Below, in pieces: positions 26,259 through 34,539 of a DNA stretch of 64,000 nucleotides. Each line of letters begins with the position of its first letter. Within the stretch, counting starts at the first letter, position 1. The notes under the pieces were generated by a model. It had not been told where the DNA came from. It ran no database searches and worked only from the letters and a program-made list of their open reading frames with translations. The DNA is from Fischerella sp. PCC 9431 (lineage in GTDB: Bacteria > Cyanobacteriota > Cyanobacteriia > Cyanobacteriales > Nostocaceae), in contig NZ_KE650771.1 of the NCBI RefSeq assembly GCF_000447295.1, positions 4,619,283 through 4,683,282 on the forward strand, written 5' to 3'. The translations under genes and the position numbers were made by a program.

Positions 26259-26304
26259 TCCTGAGAAAAATGCACATTAAATTTTCAGCTTACCTGAAGA
26301 AACA

Positions 26305-26393
26305 TATAGCAATCCTAAATCATTCGTGAGAGGCAAGATCCCCGGGGGATCTGAGATTCCGTATTTTCTCACAACTCAATTAGGATTGCTATA
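26305..26393. repeat. MITE-like element with 14-bp perfect terminal inverted repeats
   Basis: TATAGCAATCCTAA (26305-26318) and TTAGGATTGCTATA (26380-26393) are perfect inverted repeats. A nested palindrome AGATCCCC-G-GGGGATCT (26336-26352) is at the centre, so the whole 89 bases fold into one hairpin. It lies upstream of both the divergent permease 1 and the antitoxin gene. Confidence 0.8.
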
Positions 26394-26554
26394 GTATACT
26401 TTGCAGAAAATAACGATAGCTATCTAAACTTAATGTAATCTTTTCTTTAACTTTAAAGATGTTAGGTTTTAAATAGAATAGCAGCACAACTCTAAAAGCT
26501 TTGCTCAAGTTCAAATCTATAACTAATTTTATATTGTGCTAAAGAGGCAGTTAA

Positions 26555-27202
26555 ATGAGTTATTTATCAGAGCAAAAAAAACAGATTAAAATTCAGGAGA
26601 GTATCAATCAAGTTGAAGATGAACTAGTAAGCGCTATTCAAGCTGCTTTAGATAATAAAAAATCCTATGGTGATTTGGAAGAGTCTCAATTTCGCAACTT
26701 ATTAAGAGTCGCTGATACTACTGAAAGTACAGAGGTGATCAAAAATTTTTTGCGCTATCAGGTTGGTCGTGACAAAAAATGGGGTAGAGGGGAAAACTCT
26801 CTGGCTGCAAAAATCGTTCAAGATATTGACAGCAAAATTAAAGAACTTGCTAATAAGATTGCTCTAGAGGCTCAAATAGACGACTTCAACCCAATTTGGT
26901 TAGAGTTAACCCGTCGCTATTTAGAATATGGTGCGCGTTACTTGCAACTTATCAACTCCTCACACCTGATTCAAATTGAAGAATCAATCAGTCGTCTCTC
27001 AAGCCAAGAACAGTTGTGGTTGGTTGAGCGAATAATTCATAACTTAACACTCAGTGCCTTAAAAAATACTTCTAATCTTAGATTAGATAGTGTTGAGCAA
27101 CAACTGGTAAATATGGCAAATGATCCCACAATTCAAGCAGAACTAATTGCCATAAACCAAGAATTTGCTGCTACAGAAATGGATGGTTTGGTTGAACAAT
27201 GA
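26555..27202 (+). CDS. Large antitoxin-like protein partnered with MazF
   Basis: This 215-residue protein precedes and overlaps the mazF gene by 4 bases (ATGA). The C-terminal 70 residues look like the small cyanobacterial antitoxins found beside MazF: LSSQEQLWLVERIIHNL, then SVEQQLVNMANDPTIQAEL and a final EFAATEMDGL that should bind the toxin. The N-terminal 140 residues are extra. They include the basic GRDKKWGRGENS and several helices, and could be a DNA-binding or sensory module. I recognise no family for that half. Ordinary antitoxins are about 70-90 residues, so the length is the notable point. Start is ATG 26555. Confidence 0.7.
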   Translation: MSYLSEQKKQIKIQESINQVEDELVSAIQAALDNKKSYGDLEESQFRNLLRVADTTESTEVIKNFLRYQVGRDKKWGRGENSLAAKIVQDIDSKIKELANKIALEAQIDDFNPIWLELTRRYLEYGARYLQLINSSHLIQIEESISRLSSQEQLWLVERIIHNLTLSALKNTSNLRLDSVEQQLVNMANDPTIQAELIAINQEFAATEMDGLVEQ

Positions 27203-27546
27203 ATATCCAACGTGGAGAAATCTACTTTGTCAACCTTAATCCAGTTCAGGGTAAAGAACAAGCTGGAGAACGACCTGTACTCGTACTTTCGATTGATGCG
27301 ATTAACCGCTTACCCTTGGTTGTAACTGTAATTGTTGGTACGAAAGGAGCAAATCTCCCTCTTGATTATCCAACGAACGTCAGAGTTCCTCCCTCAGAGA
27401 GCGGTTTACCTTTAGAAACAGTATTTTTATGTTTTCAAATTCGCTCTCTTGACCCAAAACGTTTTCCAAAAAATCCAGCAGGTAAGCTTTCTCAGGAGTT
27501 AATGTTATTGGTTGAAGAAACTACACGCTATTGCTTAGGTTTGTAA
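27199..27546 (+). CDS. mazF: MazF-family mRNA interferase toxin
   Basis: This 115-residue MazF/PemK-family toxin has IQRGEIYFVNLNPVQG, GERPVLVLS, VVTVIVGTKGANLP and the SGLPLETVFLCFQIRSLD strand with the hydrophobic antitoxin groove. MazF toxins are sequence-specific ribonucleases that cleave mRNA when free of antitoxin. The start overlaps the antitoxin stop (ATGA, 27199-27202), so the two are translationally coupled and the antitoxin is made first. The pair is on the opposite strand to the transporter genes on either side, consistent with insertion of a module. Confidence 0.88.
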   Translation: MNIQRGEIYFVNLNPVQGKEQAGERPVLVLSIDAINRLPLVVTVIVGTKGANLPLDYPTNVRVPPSESGLPLETVFLCFQIRSLDPKRFPKNPAGKLSQELMLLVEETTRYCLGL

Positions 27547-27611
27547 ATATTATTCAAATCTAACTTTTACTGATCATGTCAAGAAAGAATCTCTGTTTAC
27601 ACCGGGTAGTG

Positions 27612-29096
27612 TCAATCCTTTCTTCCTCCCCCCATCAACAAACCAATCTCTTCTATCCTCGCCTTTTGTGCATCCAAAATATCTACAAACTCACCTCTGT
27701 ACATTACAGCAATGCGATCGCTGATTGCCATCACTTCTTCTAATTCGGTAGAAATATACAAAATCGCTGCACCTCGTTCTCTTTGGGTTAACAATCGCTG
27801 CTGTACTGCTTGTGTCGCACCCACATCTAGTCCTCGTGTTGGTTGCATCGCCACAATTAACGGCGGTTCTTTGGCTAATTCTCGCGCTAACACGACCTTT
27901 TGCTGATTTCCTCCTGACAGTTGATTTACCTTAACATTAATCCCCGCACCTCGAATATCAAACTCTTGGATTGCAGATTTAGCATTATTATGAATTGCTT
28001 TAGATTGCAATAAAAAGTGACGGCAAAATGGTAATTTCTGAAAATCCTTCAAAATCAAATTCTCAGCAATATTAAACTGCAACACCAAACCCATTTTTTG
28101 CCTATCTTCTGGAATATAGCCAATGATCCTGGCTATTTTCTGCAACAGAGGATCTACAAACTCAATTTTTCCTCGCTTAATACTTCTGACTTGTGCGATC
28201 GCATCTGCTAATTCTCGCTGTCCATTTCCATCGACACCAGCAATACCCAAAATTTCCCCTGCTCGCAAATTAAATGATACATTACGAACAGCAATCACAC
28301 CACGCTGATCAACAACGTGTAATCCCTGCACAGATAATACTAACTTTCCTGGCAGAATAGAAGACTTATTGAGTTGTAAAGAAACCTCACGCCCTACCAT
28401 TAATTCTGCTAGCTTTTGACGCGTTGTTTGTTGTATTGTCGTAGTCGCGACTACTTGCCCTCGTCGTAACACGGTTACTGTGTCACATAGATTCATTACC
28501 TCTTCTAATTTATGACTAATAAAAATAATTGTGTTACCAGTAGCTGCCAGTTGGCGCAAAATATTAAATAGAGATTCTATTTCTGTTGGTGTGAGAACTG
28601 CTGTCGGTTCATCGAGAATTAATAACTTAGCTTGGCGGTAAAGAACTTTGAGAATTTCAACTCGCTGTTGCGTACCTACGGGCAAATTTCCAACTTTAGC
28701 ACAGACATCAATATCTAATTTGTAAGCTTGTGACAAAGCAGCAATTTCTGCTTGTTTTTTACGTAAATTGAGACGCCAGTTTTTTTCTATTCCTAAGATA
28801 ATATTTTCTGTAACAGTCAATTGTGGTACAAGCATGAAGTGTTGATAAATCATGCCTATACCTAATTTGATCGCTTCTTTTGGAGATGCGAAGATAACTG
28901 ATTTTTCTTGTAAGTAAATTCGACCATCATCAGGTTGATAAAGACCACTAATAATATTCATTAAAGTAGTCTTACCAGCACCATTTTCACCTAAAATAGC
29001 ATGAATTTTTCCTGGTTCAATAGTTAAATTGATATTATCGTTAGCTAGAAAAGAACCAAAACGTTTGGTAATATTTTCGAGACGTAAATATGTCAT
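27612..29096 (-). CDS. BMP/nucleoside-type ABC transporter ATP-binding protein
   Basis: This 494-residue protein has two ATPase domains, as usual for sugar/nucleoside importers. The N-terminal one has Walker A GENGAGKT, Q-loop IYQHFMLVPQL, Walker B LLILDEPTAVL and H-loop IFISHKL. The C-terminal one has a degenerate Walker A (GVDGNGQREL) but a complete signature LSGGNQQKVV and LIVAMQPTRGLDVGA. This asymmetry is normal in the RbsA/MglA-like group. It energises uptake by the permeases at 25221 and 24166, from which it is separated by the toxin-antitoxin pair. Start is ATG at 29096, just downstream of a tandem-repeat-rich leader. Confidence 0.92.
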   Translation of the reverse strand: MTYLRLENITKRFGSFLANDNINLTIEPGKIHAILGENGAGKTTLMNIISGLYQPDDGRIYLQEKSVIFASPKEAIKLGIGMIYQHFMLVPQLTVTENIILGIEKNWRLNLRKKQAEIAALSQAYKLDIDVCAKVGNLPVGTQQRVEILKVLYRQAKLLILDEPTAVLTPTEIESLFNILRQLAATGNTIIFISHKLEEVMNLCDTVTVLRRGQVVATTTIQQTTRQKLAELMVGREVSLQLNKSSILPGKLVLSVQGLHVVDQRGVIAVRNVSFNLRAGEILGIAGVDGNGQRELADAIAQVRSIKRGKIEFVDPLLQKIARIIGYIPEDRQKMGLVLQFNIAENLILKDFQKLPFCRHFLLQSKAIHNNAKSAIQEFDIRGAGINVKVNQLSGGNQQKVVLARELAKEPPLIVAMQPTRGLDVGATQAVQQRLLTQRERGAAILYISTELEEVMAISDRIAVMYRGEFVDILDAQKARIEEIGLLMGGGRKD

Positions 29097-29160
29097 TACA
29101 AAATAGTTCTAGCTAGGTGAAGTAGGTATTTTAGCAAGGATTCCCTCGTGAAAAAGAAGC

Positions 29161-29380
29161 AAACTAAGTTTCTGGCTTGTAAATCAGGTTTCTGAGTTTT
29201 AGATCAGGTTTCTGAGTTTTAGATCAGGTTTCTGAGTTTTAGATCAGGTTTCTGAGTTTTAGATCAGGTTTCTGAGTTTTAAATCAAGTTTCTGAGTTTT
29301 AGATCAGGTTTCTGAGTTTTAAATCAAGTTTCTGAGTTTTAGATCAGGTTTCTGGGTCGTGAATCAGGTTTTTGGGTGAT
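29161..29380. repeat. 20-bp direct tandem repeat, about 11 units
   Basis: The 20-base unit AGATCAGGTTTCTGAGTTTT is repeated head-to-tail with no spacers. Eight units from 29181 to 29340 are nearly identical (variants AAATCAAG), with decayed units at each end. It lies upstream of the ATPase gene, in its likely leader or promoter region. Confidence 0.92.
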
Positions 29381-29678
29381 TAATCCAGGTTAAAGGCTGC
29401 AAATCTCTCAATTGCATCAAATTACAATATAATGCGTGCTAATACTGCTTCGGGAAAATAAATATATTGACCAGTCATTCCTTGATGGTACAAGAAAATG
29501 TAGGGTGTGTTGTCGCGCCGATCTACGCACCGTCAATAATTCAAGATGCGCGATTCCTACGCCACAACACAACTCGGTGTTATACCAATTTAATAGAAAG
29601 ACGCATACAAAGACTCCACCCGCGCTAACCTACGGTGTACATATCAGTCAAAAAATATAATCGACCTTGGCTTGAATT

Positions 29679-29761
29679 TGGTAGAGTGCGTTATGGACAG
29701 AACGTCCTAACGCACCGAAAATCACTGAATGGTACGTAGATCGGTGCGACAACACACCCTA
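29679..29761 (-). repeat. MITE-like element, family C
   Basis: The 83 bases GGTAGAGTGCGTTATGG...AACACACCCTAC are nearly the exact reverse complement of 53190-53271. The ends (GTAGGGTGTGTT and AACGCACCCTAC in the other copy) form inverted repeats. A related half-copy begins at 29501 (GTAGGGTGTGTTGTCGCGCC). Confidence 0.75.
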
Positions 29762-29781
29762 CTGAATTTTTGCGTAACTAA

Positions 29782-30840
29782 TTAAGCAGTAGATTTTTTC
29801 ACACATCGTGTATCTTTGCCACCTTCTTTACAGTTTTCAAAAGTAATTTTTTTGGCAACTATTTCCTGCTTAGTATTCAATGCATTTTGTTTCACTGCTT
29901 CTGGAACCATTGTTCCAAATTTTCCTAAAGACAAAATATCTGGTCTTTCTAAACCAATCGTATAAATTTGACCTTTTAATTGTTTTTGTTTGGCAAGTTC
30001 TGCTAAATAAAGTATTGCTAAATCCATGCGCTTCACAGCACTTGTTAAAACTGATTTAGGTGCAACTTCTAATTGGTCTTTCGTATTTCCAAAAGCATAC
30101 ACTCCTTGATCACTTGCTGTTTGCAAAACAGCTGCGGAAGCATTATCCAACCATTGATAAATCACGTCAGTACCAGAGGAAATTAAAGCAAGTGTGGCTT
30201 CTTTACCCTTAGCTACATCATTCCAATCGCTAGTAAAAGTAGGGGTAATTTGGATATTGGGCTTAACTGATTTTGCTCCTAATTCTAAACCACGTAATTC
30301 TTGTTGGGTAGCTTCAAATTCTTGCCCAGCAATATAAGCTAATTTATTGGATTTTGTCATCAAGGCACCAATAATTCCACACAAATAGCTAGCTTGCAGA
30401 TGATCTATTCGCAAAGCGGCGATATTTTCACCCTTCACAGCACCATTGACACCAACAAAAAACGTGTTGGGAAATTGGGGTGCAATTTGTTCAATGGCTG
30501 CATCAAACTGTCCGCCGTGGGCAAATATTACATTGTAATTTTTACGAGCAAAATCTGATAATGCTTCTGCTTGGTCTGCTTGGGCAATTTTTTCTACGTA
30601 AGCTGTTTGTGCATCTAGCTTTTGTTTTGCTAACTGTACACCTTCATAACCAGATTGGTTCCAAGCTTGATCGGTGATCACTCCAGGAAGTGCGATCGCT
30701 ATTTTAAAATTGTCACTATTAGCTGTTGTGGATGTCGGAGTTTGTTGCTTGCTGCAAGCCTTTAGCAGTATACTTGTGCCAAAGGCGGCTGAACCATATA
30801 AGGCTAAGAGTAGTTCTCGTCTCCCAAAGTTTACTGCCAT
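29782..30840 (-). CDS. BMP-family substrate-binding lipoprotein
   Basis: This 352-residue protein is a periplasmic-binding lipoprotein of the BMP/PnrA family, whose studied members bind purine nucleosides. The N-terminus MAVNFGRRELLLALYG has a twin-Arg-like start, followed by a hydrophobic stretch and a lipobox-type LLKAC. The binding fold shows KIAIALPGVITDQAWNQSGYEG, NVIFAHGGQFDAAI, FFVGVNG and VIYQWLDNASAAVLQTA. It should deliver substrate to the permeases at 24166 and 25221 powered by the ATPase at 27612. ATG 30840 is chosen over an upstream TTG. The substrate is an inference from family. Confidence 0.88.
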   Translation of the reverse strand: MAVNFGRRELLLALYGSAAFGTSILLKACSKQQTPTSTTANSDNFKIAIALPGVITDQAWNQSGYEGVQLAKQKLDAQTAYVEKIAQADQAEALSDFARKNYNVIFAHGGQFDAAIEQIAPQFPNTFFVGVNGAVKGENIAALRIDHLQASYLCGIIGALMTKSNKLAYIAGQEFEATQQELRGLELGAKSVKPNIQITPTFTSDWNDVAKGKEATLALISSGTDVIYQWLDNASAAVLQTASDQGVYAFGNTKDQLEVAPKSVLTSAVKRMDLAILYLAELAKQKQLKGQIYTIGLERPDILSLGKFGTMVPEAVKQNALNTKQEIVAKKITFENCKEGGKDTRCVKKSTA

Positions 30841-30915
30841 ATGCAAGCCTGCTGAATTAGTATTACTTTTTGTTAATTGATATTTTGCACCAACCCCATA
30901 TCTTGCCTCAGAATT

Positions 30916-31006
30916 AATTTATCGGCTAATAGCATAAGTCCGTTGAAACGGACTCAAACACCTTCCTAGTCAGATTTATCTAACTTTAGCTATTAGCCAA
31001 TAAATT
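30916..31006. repeat. MITE-like element, family D
   Basis: AATTTATCGGCTAATAGC (30916-30933) and GCTATTAGCCAATAAATT (30989-31006) are inverted repeats with one mismatch in 18. Inside is GTCCGTT-GAA-ACGGAC. The 91-base unit lacks coding capacity. Similar GGCTAATA/TATTAGCC ends occur near 49702 and 53780. Confidence 0.7.
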
Positions 31007-31438
31007 TATTTATTGACAAAATGAAAAGCTGATGCAAGATATAAATTAACGAATTTAAAAGATCATAGACAGTGTATCAACTAAAGTAAAGTTTAGTTTC
31101 ATCCTCAGTTCACTTAGCAGTAGAAGTGATACATTAATAATTGAAGCTATAAAGCTTCCCTGGCAGACAAAAACAGCCTTGAGTTCAAAAGTTCAATTTA
31201 GTAAAGAGGTAAAAAACGCTGTTTAACCATCTGTCTAGCCACCTAACAACAACACCCAAGACGAACGCTAACATTTCCTCAAAATAGTAGTAAATAGAGG
31301 GTAATGTAACTGCTTGAATTATGCGGCGAGTGTGTAATTGTTCAGTTCAACCCTGATTAGTATCATCTAAAGTGAGGAAATAATTCAGCTAGTAGAAGCT
31401 TGGGTGTTGTTATTTTGAGAAGATAGGCGATCGCATCG

Positions 31439-31520
31439 ACAGCATCCCAATATTTTCAATATAATCTGCAATTGAAATCACAGATTATATTGAAAGTCTG
31501 CTTAAGCCTAAGTACAGGAC
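31439..31520. repeat. Hairpin-bearing repeat, family E
   Basis: TTTCAATATAATCTG (31454-31468) pairs perfectly with CAGATTATATTGAAA (31481-31495) around a 12-base loop. The block from GCATCCCAA to AGTACAGGAC shares order and words with 50938-51015 (GCATCCCAA, GATTGAAATC, AAAGTCTGCTTAA, AGGACA), so these are two copies of one element. Confidence 0.55.
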
Positions 31521-31774
31521 AAAAAGAAGTCAAAACAAGTCGAGAAAAGGGTTTCATGTAAATAGAACAAAAATTGAATTACTTAGCTCTAAGACTTGAT
31601 TTATAAGGCATTCAGCCGCCAATGCGGTGTAACTTCCTTGCTCGGTCGTGGTTATTCTAAAGTCTATAAATAGAGTTAAGTGCTTATACAAGTTAAATTA
31701 CCAACTGCCACGCTGATTATGTAATATTGTGTAATATGAAAAGCGTAGCTTATAGATTTTTATTGCTATTGCCT

Positions 31775-32326
31775 ATGGGTCAGCAAACTTACCTAAAAGT
31801 ACCCTTTGTTTGGGAAGAGCCTAAACCGTTAATTGAAGTTCCACGGCGATTGACTTTTGAGCCAGTCAAGGCAATGCGCGATAATTCATTAATAAGAATC
31901 GTTGCCCGTGTAATGGCTTCATCAGTGGATGAAAGTCATCAGAGAAAAATTTCAGAAAGTTCGCCTGACAAAGCGGCTGAGAAATTTTTGAACTCGGCAA
32001 GTGATGGCTTTGACTATCAAGATGACTGGTGGCAGTTTGGAATTAATGAAAATGGCGACATTGTAGGGTTTGTGCTTCCGGTTATCTTTGTAGGATGCAC
32101 TAAAGAGGGCAAAGAGGAAGGAACAATTTACGATATTGGAGTTGTACCAGAGTATCGAGGATTTGGTTTTGCAAACGATCTTTTGTCACAAGGAACACAT
32201 ACATTACAAAAAGTCGGAATTTGGCGAGTATTTTGTGATACATCTGTGAGTAACCTGCGGATGATTTCTGCATTTAAGCGGGTTGGGTATCGACAGTACA
32301 GCGAACCTTGGGAGCGTCCCATTTGA
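31775..32326 (+). CDS. GNAT-family N-acetyltransferase
   Basis: This protein of about 183 residues has the acetyl-CoA-binding GNAT core: IYDIGVVPEYRGFGFANDLL (motif A, with the R/Q-x-x-G-x-G/A type loop as EYRGFGFA), preceded by a beta strand VGFVLPVIFVGC, and the C-terminal VSNLRMISAFKRVGYRQY (motif B). The acceptor substrate cannot be told. The start at ATG 31775 (MGQQTYLKVPFVW) looks natural; an in-frame ATG at 31736 would add an unconserved hydrophobic stretch. It is monocistronic, with a MITE-like element downstream. Confidence 0.8.
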   Translation: MGQQTYLKVPFVWEEPKPLIEVPRRLTFEPVKAMRDNSLIRIVARVMASSVDESHQRKISESSPDKAAEKFLNSASDGFDYQDDWWQFGINENGDIVGFVLPVIFVGCTKEGKEEGTIYDIGVVPEYRGFGFANDLLSQGTHTLQKVGIWRVFCDTSVSNLRMISAFKRVGYRQYSEPWERPI

Positions 32327-32414
32327 GTCCGTTTCACTACTCAAAATCCGAAAGCGTTTGAGTTTTTTGGTTTAGGCTGGCGATCATTGAGATAAACGTC
32401 TTATATAAGGCTTT

Positions 32415-32520
32415 ATACCATTTCACTAAAAGTGTGATACAAATACAGACCCTGTACCAGACGCGATATATTGCGTCTGGTACAAAATTTATGTGTATCA
32501 TGATTAACATGAAATGGTAT
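32415..32520. repeat. MITE-like element with nested palindrome
   Basis: ATACCATTTCA (32415-32425) and TGAAATGGTAT (32510-32520) are perfect inverted repeats. The centre holds GTACCAGACGC (32454-32464) paired with GCGTCTGGTAC (32473-32483). The 106 bases fold into a single cruciform-like structure. Confidence 0.75.
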
Positions 32521-32741
32521 TAAACCCAAGCGCAGTATATTGAAAAAATTGAGATGCTCCCATTACCCATTAGACATCTCCGACAATTAAATATGCGTCA
32601 GCCAGAATCCTTGTAGACGCGAAATTACCCTGCGGGAACGCTAAAAGCGAACGCGTCTCTACATTCTTTTTCACCAGATGTCTGTTACCCGTTATCAACC
32701 TCAACGGATAATATAAGTATAAGTGTTCAAGGAAACATGAT

Positions 32742-32849
32742 ATGAACCAGGACTTTGTGCTTTTCTTGATTGGCGTAGGTGTACTGATCCTGTATCTTGT
32801 CTTCTCAGCAATGACCGAGATGGGAACAAAATTTCCTTGGAAGAAATAA
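32742..32849 (+). CDS. 35-residue single-TM membrane protein
   Basis: A short open frame encodes MNQDFVLFLIGVGVLILYLV followed by FSAMTEMGTKFPWKK. It has one clear transmembrane helix and a basic C-terminal end, which is the build of small subunits of thylakoid complexes. AAGGAAA lies 6-12 bases upstream of the ATG (32730-32736). It does not match any small photosystem, cytochrome b6f or NDH subunit that I can recall confidently. It lies 6 bases before the stop of the convergent MFS gene. I count it as likely real because of its composition and ribosome-binding sequence. Confidence 0.55.
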   Translation: MNQDFVLFLIGVGVLILYLVFSAMTEMGTKFPWKK

Positions 32850-32855
32850 ATCGCA

Positions 32856-34052
32856 TCAAGTTTGGTTAGTGAGCGATCGCTTCACCAGCCAACGATGCAC
32901 AATGATCATAATCACTACTAAAGGAATCATCAAAACTGGAATAATCCCCAAACCAACACGGGCCGCAATCGCGCCAACACTAGCCGGAATTCCCGCAGCC
33001 CCCAAACTAGCCACACTTGTCATAAAACCAATTCCCGCCGGTACAATTGCAGTAGGTATTCGTTGTGGCATTAACCAAATTGTCAATGGGAAAATGGGAG
33101 CCAAAGCAAAGCCAATAATCGGTAAACTGAATAATTGTTGCGGTAACAAACACCAAGCAGTTAAACCTACTCCTAGCAACATCAAAGCACTATCCAAAGT
33201 CCGGACAGCACCGAGATATCTGACTACACGCCCCGTAGCTAGACGTCCCAAGGTTAATCCCAACCAATAGGCGCTGACACTATAGCCCGCTAGTATTTCC
33301 GGTGTACCACGACTTACGGTCTGGACACTGTAAGCCCAGTTACCAACCGAGGCTTCTATACCTACGTAAACTAACAATAAGAATCCAGCCAGCAACACTG
33401 TAGGTGTTCTCAAAGCTAAAGTTAAATTAGCTGTTGCACTTGTATCAGCCACACTAGTCCGTTTAGTAAGTGGTCTGTAATTATACACAACAGCCCATAG
33501 CATCCCCAGTACAGTGAAACCAACAACAATAGCAATAACAAAATACACACCCCGCCAATTAACGTTCATTGCTAGCAGCGTTGTCGCGACAGCAGGGCCC
33601 AGCAACGCCCCAACACCATAAAAAGCGTGCAGTAAACCTATTAAATCAGCGTTACCTTGGTGGTTAGCAATATATGTATTAATACCAGCATCAATCAAGC
33701 CAATTCCTAAACCCAGAAATGTACCTGCTGCAACCATTAATAACCAGTAGGGAGAAACAGCATAGCAAACAAGGGCGCAGGTAAGACAAAAAGACGCTAA
33801 TAACAACATCCGCGCCAAGCCAATGCGACTACTAAGAAGACTGCTAGTGAGTGCAGCAAATATGTAACCAGAAACTTGGCTGAGAAAAAGTAAGGTGATG
33901 GTTGCAGAAGTCAAATTAAATGTTGCTTGAATCGAGGGAATGAGAACGCCCAACCCTCCCTCAGCGATACCAATTGCAATAAAAGCGTAGAAAGATAAAG
34001 CGACACCAATCCAGTTGGGATTGTTGAAAAGCGATCGCAATTTAGACGCCAT
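32856..34052 (-). CDS. MFS transporter
   Basis: This 398-residue major facilitator protein has 12 predicted helices. Features include EGGLGVLIPSIQATFNLTSATI between helices 1 and 2, a motif-A-like SSLLSSRIGLARM, GLGIGLIDAGINTYIANH in helix 4 and HAFYGVGALLGPAVAT in helix 5, a pattern seen in the FucP-like/YbjJ-like branch. Substrate unknown. It ends 6 bases from a convergent small membrane protein gene. The 5' flank is short and AT-rich with no clear operator. Confidence 0.85.
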   Translation of the reverse strand: MASKLRSLFNNPNWIGVALSFYAFIAIGIAEGGLGVLIPSIQATFNLTSATITLLFLSQVSGYIFAALTSSLLSSRIGLARMLLLASFCLTCALVCYAVSPYWLLMVAAGTFLGLGIGLIDAGINTYIANHQGNADLIGLLHAFYGVGALLGPAVATTLLAMNVNWRGVYFVIAIVVGFTVLGMLWAVVYNYRPLTKRTSVADTSATANLTLALRTPTVLLAGFLLLVYVGIEASVGNWAYSVQTVSRGTPEILAGYSVSAYWLGLTLGRLATGRVVRYLGAVRTLDSALMLLGVGLTAWCLLPQQLFSLPIIGFALAPIFPLTIWLMPQRIPTAIVPAGIGFMTSVASLGAAGIPASVGAIAARVGLGIIPVLMIPLVVIMIIVHRWLVKRSLTNQT

Positions 34053-34299
34053 AAATCCTGATGTTGCTCGCCTTACTTATTTTAAGTAGCGATCGCTCTC
34101 AAGAAAGGGTGTAAGGGTGTAGGAAGAAAACTGTGTTTATTTCATTTGTTGCTAGTCCCAAAAAGCGCTGGTTAGAGGCTTGTTTCAAACAAAATCAACA
34201 AAATGATACGTACGATACAGTTTTTTCTCTAAATTTAAGGTTTGATGCCTAATGGTCAAGTTATTATCAGTCTATACAATATCAAGCTAAAAAACGCTA

Positions 34300-34503
34300 T
34301 TGCAAAATCCACACAAGATTCGAGTAGGAAATGCTGTTATGATTCTCTATCCGGAATATGTCGCCGGAAAGAGGGGTATTGTTTGCGCCAGAGAAATAAT
34401 TATTAACGATAAGATGAGCGATCGCTGGCTCATTCAGGTAGAGTCTGAAAATATTGTGGTGTCACTCAATGCAGATGAGTTTCGAGTAAATTACCCACAC
34501 TAA
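34300..34503 (+). CDS. Small conserved-type protein, possible KOW-like fold
   Basis: This 67-residue protein (IRVGNAVMILYPEYVAGKRG then IVCAREIIINDKMSDRWLIQVE) looks like a compact beta-barrel of the KOW/SH3-like type: a G-x-x-V-x-I strand, a G-K-x-G turn and W-x-V strands. Similar short proteins are common in cyanobacteria, but I cannot assign a function. The likely start is TTG at 34300, giving MQNPHKIRVGN; the first ATG (34339) would cut into the first strand. No clear Shine-Dalgarno sequence. Confidence 0.6.
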   Translation: MQNPHKIRVGNAVMILYPEYVAGKRGIVCAREIIINDKMSDRWLIQVESENIVVSLNADEFRVNYPH

Positions 34504-34539
34504 CCGTCTTTTATAGATTGAGTGCGGACTTTTGGCTAA

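Larger units (their letters stand above)
30841..31774. other. Gene-free region, divergent promoters and repeats
   Basis: About 930 bases between the divergent BMP lipoprotein and GNAT genes. It contains a MITE-like element (30916-31006), a 15-bp hairpin (31454-31495) and otherwise AT-rich unique sequence. No convincing short gene was found on either strand. Confidence 0.5.

Noticed and set aside
29161..29380. Possible CRISPR array (regular 20-bp repeats)
   Set aside because: Units are directly adjacent with no spacers and there are no cas genes nearby, so it is a simple tandem array.
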